This document shows positions 15,136 to 15,799 of a stretch of 15,799 nt of DNA, piece by piece (the stretch's first letter is position 1; each line of letters starts with the position of its first letter). The stretch lies in contig JASCIV010000609.1 in NCBI GenBank assembly GCA_030374735.1, forward strand, positions 1-15,799, written 5' to 3'. Below the pieces are notes generated by a model. The model did not search any database. It saw only the letters and a list, made by a program, of their open reading frames with translations, and had not been told where the DNA came from. The position numbers and the translations under genes were made by a program. This stretch comes from Gracilaria caudata. Taxonomy: Eukaryota > Rhodophyta > Florideophyceae > Gracilariales > Gracilariaceae.

Positions 15136-15624
15136 TCACGGCAGAAGGTGGATGGCGCACGCGTACGCCGCCGCAAACGCGCTCACAAGCAGCGCGAGCA
15201 GCAGAAGCAGCGGCGACGACGCCAGCATGGAAAGCACGCTGCGTTTGCTCTCGCTCACGACCAGTTTGTCGTCGGCGGCCAGCGACACCACCACGTGGTC
15301 GGGCAGCGACGCCGCTTGTTGGTAGCTGTTGGCAGTGTGTAGCCGGTTGATGGCGCGACACAGTTGTTGTGTGGAGTAGCTCGGAAGACACTTGTTCAGG
15401 TCCAGTTGAAGCGCGGAGCCGCCGAGCGCGCTCGGCGCAGACGACCGCGTGGCGCACGGCTGTGTCGACTCGCAGCTCCTGGGCGATGGCGCTGTGGGCG
15501 TGTATGTGGGCAGCAGCGGCTCCTGCACGGAACACGGAGACGACAAAAACCGACCGAACGAGCGCACGCGCTTCGCCAGCGCAACCACCTGGTCAGCACG
15601 TCCTTGTTTCATCGCGGTAGCCAT
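15136..15624 (-). CDS. Small protein with a single C-terminal membrane segment, probably tail-anchored
   Basis: The product is 162 residues and not recognised. The ATG at 15624 lies in an optimal context (GCC-ATG-G) after a pyrimidine-rich leader; the frame stays open to the window edge, so a longer first exon cannot be ruled out, but the only upstream starts are non-ATG. Residues 1-25 are basic. Residues 30-72 are Pro/Ser/Thr-rich and probably disordered. Residues 75-130 look folded (LNKCLPSYSTQQLCRAINRL, then a VVVSLAADDKLVVS stretch). Residues 134-160 form one long hydrophobic segment with a penta-leucine run, ending two residues before the stop, with basic residues (SKR) just before it. 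No signal peptide is present, so a tail anchor facing the cytosol is the natural reading; the membrane (ER, plastid envelope or mitochondrion) is unknown. A SNARE or VAP role is not supported by visible motifs. Confidence 0.6.
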   Translation of the reverse strand: MATAMKQGRADQVVALAKRVRSFGRFLSSPCSVQEPLLPTYTPTAPSPRSCESTQPCATRSSAPSALGGSALQLDLNKCLPSYSTQQLCRAINRLHTANSYQQAASLPDHVVVSLAADDKLVVSESKRSVLSMLASSPLLLLLALLVSAFAAAYACAIHLLP

Positions 15625-15799
15625 GGCAGAAACGAGCGCAAGCCGAAAATCAAAGGTAGCACGAACAGAGGCTGAGTTGCTGAGGAGAGAAGGAGGGGGG
15701 CCAACGCAGGGTGCGGAAAGGTCTGGCAAGCGGAAGCAATCGCCGCGTCGGCGCCCAACTCGTGCTTTATGTACCCCAGCGCGGAGCACCGCCTCCCCC
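15625..15799 (-). promoter_or_regulatory. Leader and start of the promoter of the tail-anchored protein gene
   Basis: On the minus strand the first 80 nt before the ATG are rich in C and T, matching the leaders of the other genes. No CCAAT or TATA box is visible before the window ends 175 nt upstream of the start. Confidence 0.35.

Noticed and set aside
14618..15535. Minus-strand open frame of 305 codons
   Set aside because: It overlaps the tail-anchored protein gene in another frame on the same strand and its product is an Ala/Arg/His-rich run without domains.

Overview
The window reads as nuclear DNA of a photosynthetic eukaryote. Every recognisable gene is a single uninterrupted ORF with no intron needed. 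Five of the six have an acceptable ATG context (A or G at -3); the first is weak. Two proteins carry N-terminal extensions that look like transit peptides of a primary plastid, with no ER-type signal in front. This combination of intron-poor genes, moderate-to-high GC and a primary plastid fits a unicellular red alga best, but that is inference; a green alga or glaucophyte cannot be excluded from sequence alone.

Layout. 106-2199 (+): secreted, multidomain glucose/sorbosone-dehydrogenase-like beta-propeller with PKD-like and TIG domains. 2200-4080: about 1.9 kb without a convincing gene, holding a cluster of small palindromes. 3885-4257: very CpG-rich promoter. 4258-5493 (+): unrecognised low-complexity, coiled-coil protein with a KEN motif. 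5494-6712: gap between two convergent 3' ends that unexpectedly contains a GC-rich island with E2F-type and ACGCGT sites. 6713-9571 (-): TRPC4AP-family protein, a probable CUL4-DDB1 substrate receptor. 9572-9999: compact divergent promoter with two oppositely oriented CCAAT boxes and a 4x8-bp CCACGCGT tandem repeat. 10000-12156 (+): plastid acyl-ACP/acyl-CoA synthetase of the AAE15/16 type. 12157-12627: convergent 3' ends. 12628-13893 (-): ChaN/DUF399 haem-binding-like protein with a bipartite, twin-arginine thylakoid-lumen targeting sequence. 13894-15135: its promoter and a second GC-rich island with two weak ORF candidates. 15136-15624 (-): small protein with one C-terminal membrane segment, probably tail-anchored.

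The genes do not form a pathway or operon. Two are plastid-directed (fatty-acid activation; haem/iron-related lumenal protein), one is secretory, one is probably ubiquitin-linked and two are unknown. Several long ORFs begin upstream at TTG or GTG; I moved those starts to the first well-placed ATG. I found no tRNA, rRNA, CRISPR, transposase or recognisable mobile element. The most unusual items are the cell-cycle-type regulatory motifs (ACGCGT array, E2F sites), the unknown KEN-box protein and the gene-free GC islands. I see no evidence for a new multi-gene system.
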